A program made the position numbers and the translations under genes. A stretch of DNA of 6,914 nt, from contig JAAWEO010000114.1 of the NCBI GenBank assembly GCA_022794295.1, forward strand, positions 1 to 6,914, given 5' to 3'. The notes below the pieces were generated by a model, which was not told where the DNA came from, did no database searches, and saw only the letters and a program-made list of their open reading frames with translations. Source of the DNA: Angelakisella sp. Its GTDB lineage: Bacteria; Bacillota; Clostridia; Oscillospirales; Ruminococcaceae. This document shows positions 5,575 to 6,914 of the stretch, piece after piece; the first letter of the stretch is position 1; each line of letters opens with the position of its first letter.

Positions 5575-6066
5575 CTATCTTGCGCACTCCCCTGCGGTTC
5601 CGGACAGGATCTCCAGGCCATGGGGGAGGCTGTCCAGGATCACCTCCAAATTTTCCCGGACCGCTTTGGGACTTCCCGGCAGGTTCACGATCAGGGTCTT
5701 GCCCCGAATCCCGGCGGCGGCCCGGGTGAGCATGGCCCGGGGGGTGATCTTCATGCTGGCGGCCCGCATGGCCTCGGGGATACCGGGGACCATACGCTGG
5801 CAGACATCGGCGGTGGCCTCCGGGGTGAAATCCCTGGGGGAAAAGCCGGTCCCGCCGGTGGTAAGGATAAGCTCCACCTCTCCCCCATCGCACCAGGCGG
5901 CCATGGTATCCCGGAGCTGTTCCCGCTCGTCGGGGAGGACCAGATACCTTGTGACACGATACTGGCCGGTGGCCTCCAGGAGCTCCCGGATGACGGGGCC
6001 GCTGCGGTCCTCCCTTTGGCCCGCCGCGCCTTTATCGCTGGCGGTGATGATACCTACGCGAAACAT
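5575..6066 (-). CDS. MogA/MoaB family molybdenum cofactor protein
   Basis: This 163-residue single-domain cytoplasmic protein of the MogA/MoaB fold binds molybdopterin. In better-studied members it adenylates molybdopterin with ATP before metal insertion by MoeA. The family motifs are all present: TASDKG (8-13), REDRSGP (18-24), TTGGTGFSPRDFTPEAT (69-85) containing the molybdopterin-binding GGTG loop, a helix at 101-118, and VNLPGSPKAVRENLEVIL (127-144). The length is normal. The ATG at 6064-6066 has AAGGAGG 6 nt upstream. It follows the MOSC gene by 15 nt and precedes the lipoprotein by 4 nt. MogA and MoaB cannot be separated from sequence alone, so I give no symbol. No moaA, moaC, moaE or moeA is present in the window. 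Confidence 0.92.
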   Translation of the reverse strand: MFRVGIITASDKGAAGQREDRSGPVIRELLEATGQYRVTRYLVLPDEREQLRDTMAAWCDGGEVELILTTGGTGFSPRDFTPEATADVCQRMVPGIPEAMRAASMKITPRAMLTRAAAGIRGKTLIVNLPGSPKAVRENLEVILDSLPHGLEILSGTAGECAR

Positions 6067-6081
6067 GGGGCACCTCCTTCC

Positions 6082-6528
6082 CTACAGCTCCACAGGCTGG
6101 CTGGTGATAACAAACTCGTCGCCCTCCCGGATGACACCGCCATGGAGGACCCGGGTAAAGACGCCTTCCCGGGGCATGATGCAATCCCCCACCCGGTGGA
6201 AGATCTCACAATGCTGGTGGCATTTTTTACCGATCTGGGTCAATTCCAGGACCACCTCGCCGCACTGGAAGATGGTTCCCACGGGGAGTGTTTTAAAATC
6301 GAAGCCGGTGACCAGGAGGTTTTCTCCGAAGTCGCCATCCTTCACATTGCCTCCCCGGGCATTGAAGGCTTCCACCTGCTCATAGGAAAGCAGGCTGACC
6401 TGGCGGTGCCAATTTCCGGCATGGGCGTCACCCTCGATGCCGAAATTTTCGATAAATTTGCCTTGGTGGACGTTGGTTTTTACAGTGCCCTTCTCTGGGC
6501 TGGTGCAGACTGCGATGACTTTTCCCAT
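6082..6528 (-). CDS. MOSC domain protein
   Basis: This 148-residue stand-alone MOSC domain belongs to the superfamily that includes the C-terminal domain of molybdenum cofactor sulfurase. Recognisable elements are IEGDAHAG (31-38), QVSLLSYEQVEAF (43-55), GDFGENLLVTG (65-75) and KKCHQHCEIFHRVGDCIMP (101-119). Cysteines at 103, 107 and 116 are in the segment where the family carries its sulfur-carrying or cofactor-binding cysteine; which one is functional is unclear. Small MOSC proteins are thought to transfer sulfur or to handle the finished cofactor; here that role is inferred. The ATG at 6526-6528 has AAAGGAG 8 nt upstream. It is the first gene of the block and lies 15 nt ahead of the MogA/MoaB-type gene, which supports a shared role in cofactor maturation. 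Confidence 0.92.
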   Translation of the reverse strand: MGKVIAVCTSPEKGTVKTNVHQGKFIENFGIEGDAHAGNWHRQVSLLSYEQVEAFNARGGNVKDGDFGENLLVTGFDFKTLPVGTIFQCGEVVLELTQIGKKCHQHCEIFHRVGDCIMPREGVFTRVLHGGVIREGDEFVITSQPVEL

Positions 6529-6546
6529 GATGAAAACTCCTTTCTA

Positions 6547-6575
6547 CGTATAAAAAACAGCAAAAGACGGGTCAA
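6547..6575 (-). promoter_or_regulatory. Possible promoter ahead of the MOSC gene
   Basis: On the minus strand TTGACC (6570-6575) is followed after 17 nt by TATACG (6547-6552), which matches the -10 consensus at four positions, with a T-rich spacer. The expected transcription start would fall at about 6540, inside the ribosome binding site (6537-6543), and that argues against it as the functional promoter. A promoter further upstream, beyond or within the repeats, is equally possible. Confidence 0.3.
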
Positions 6576-6593
6576 GAGGCAGGCGCTGGGACA

Positions 6594-6632
6594 AGTACCG
6601 GGTAGCCTTTCTGTCTCCGGACATCAGTCCGG
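6594..6632. repeat. 39 bp direct repeat, copy 1
   Basis: It starts AGTACCGGGTAGCCTTTCTG and ends in the hairpin CCGGAC-ATCA-GTCCGG. The second copy at 6811-6848 differs by one substitution and a single-base deletion in the loop, so the stem is kept while the loop varies. The copies are in the same orientation, 217 bp apart. Two copies with unlike spacing and no array rule out CRISPR; a dispersed intergenic element is likely. Confidence 0.85.
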
Positions 6633-6676
6633 GCGGCCCAGTGGCCGCTGACAGACCCTACCCGCCGCTTTGCGGC
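6599..6676. repeat. Branched foldable element (closed three-way junction)
   Basis: CGGGTAG (6599-6605) pairs with CTACCCG (6658-6664), and after an internal loop CTGTC (6611-6615) pairs with GACAG (6650-6654). This helix encloses two hairpins: CCGGAC/GTCCGG (about 6617-6632) and GCGGCC/GGCCGC (6633-6638 with 6643-6648). A further hairpin, GCCGC-TTT-GCGGC, follows at 6664-6676. The order of nested perfect stems suggests an RNA structure or a mobile repeat with subterminal hairpins. The strand is unknown; on the minus strand it would sit about 70 nt ahead of the MOSC start codon. Confidence 0.55.
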
Positions 6677-6810
6677 TTAACGGTGTGCAAAAGGGATGGT
6701 GGGTGCCTGGAGTCCGGACGGGTACAGGGCGGGGCGATTCCCCGGCCTTTGACGGACTGGGGCGGGCGAGGCTTCTGCTGGCGCAGCACCATACCCGAAG
6801 CCCAACGCCC

Positions 6811-6848
6811 AGTACCGGGTAGCCTTTCTGTCACCGGACACAGTCCGG
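6811..6848. repeat. 38 bp direct repeat, copy 2
   Basis: This copy of the 6594-6632 sequence has A in place of T after CTGTC and one T missing from the loop. Its hairpin is extended to ACCGGAC-ACA-GTCCGGT. The outer closing arm found downstream of copy 1 (CTACCCG) is absent; instead the sequence runs directly into the two-hairpin repeat at 6853. This copy is therefore a partial element joined to another repeat family. Confidence 0.85.
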
Positions 6849-6852
6849 TCCG

Positions 6853-6901
6853 GGTCCAGGGCGGACAGCGCCTGGTCGCCCGCCGCAGCGGGCGAAACTC
6901 C
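6853..6901. repeat. Two-hairpin GC-rich repeat, copy B
   Basis: Starting GGTCCAGGGCGG like the copy at 9-54, it forms CCAGG/CCTGG (6856-6860 with 6871-6875) and CGCCCGC-CGCA-GCGGGCG (6877-6894), then GCGAAACTCC. Compared with copy A, the second stem has changed bases on both sides while full pairing and the CGCA loop are kept. Both copies are in the same orientation and bracket the whole gene block. Confidence 0.7.
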
Positions 6902-6914
6902 CCGGCTAAAGGCA

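Larger units (their letters stand above)
6529..6914. other. Gene-free right flank with structured repeats
   Basis: No protein-coding frame is supported upstream of the MOSC gene. The stretch contains a possible promoter (6547-6575), a branched foldable block (6599-6676), two copies of a 38-39 bp direct repeat (6594-6632 and 6811-6848), and one copy of the two-hairpin repeat shared with the left end of the window (6853-6901). Between about 6680 and 6810 there are smaller inverted repeats, such as the palindrome GTCCGGAC (6712-6719) and TGCTGGCGCAGCA near 6776-6788. I see no tRNA or rRNA. Confidence 0.6.

Noticed and set aside
5620..6651. A 343-codon plus-strand frame opposite the MOSC and MogA/MoaB genes
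   Set aside because: No family motif or ribosome binding site, and it runs through the right-flank repeats; both genes on the other strand are clear.
6594..6848. CRISPR array
   Set aside because: Only two repeat copies, 217 bp apart, with no regular spacers and no cas genes.

Overview
This window looks like chromosomal DNA from a GC-rich anaerobic Firmicute, most likely a gut clostridium of the Oscillospiraceae type. The basis is purine-rich AAGGAGG-type ribosome binding sites, Gram-positive lipobox signal peptides, a short Firmicute-style SecG, and GC-rich third codon positions. This is inference from gene style, not a database match. All eight genes I can support lie on the minus strand, so the biological reading order runs from the right end to the left.

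Right flank (about 6529-6914): no gene. It holds GC-rich hairpin repeats, including a 38-39 bp direct repeat present twice and a block (6599-6664) that can fold as a closed three-way junction. A possible promoter sits just before the first gene.

Molybdenum block (6528 down to 2140): a MOSC-domain protein, a MogA/MoaB-type molybdenum cofactor protein, a lipoprotein of unknown function, then modA, modB and modC. The last three form a complete molybdate (or tungstate) ABC importer: lipid-anchored binding protein, permease and ATPase. Four of the five junctions are tight (4 to 15 nt gaps or a 14 nt overlap). The exception is a 145 nt gap with a perfect 8 bp hairpin before modA. The block couples oxyanion uptake with a late step of molybdopterin cofactor synthesis or handling. 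The lipoprotein is the unexplained member.

secG (1795-1553): a single gene for the SecYEG translocon subunit. It has a near-consensus extended -10 promoter and an unusually long leader of about 155 nt that can form nested long-range stems. A strong hairpin terminator with T tracts on both sides follows it.

Chromate-transporter pair (1469-334): two short CHR-family membrane proteins whose genes overlap by 4 nt (ATGA). They probably work as a two-part transporter. Their leader begins inside the secG terminator.

Left flank (1-333): no gene. At least six hairpin-forming inverted repeats lie in succession. The outermost (9-54) is a second copy, in the same orientation, of a two-hairpin repeat at 6853-6901. 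Its second hairpin keeps pairing through compensatory base changes, so the gene block is bracketed by related structured repeats. The most notable unexplained items are these flanking elements, the structured secG leader, and the operon lipoprotein.
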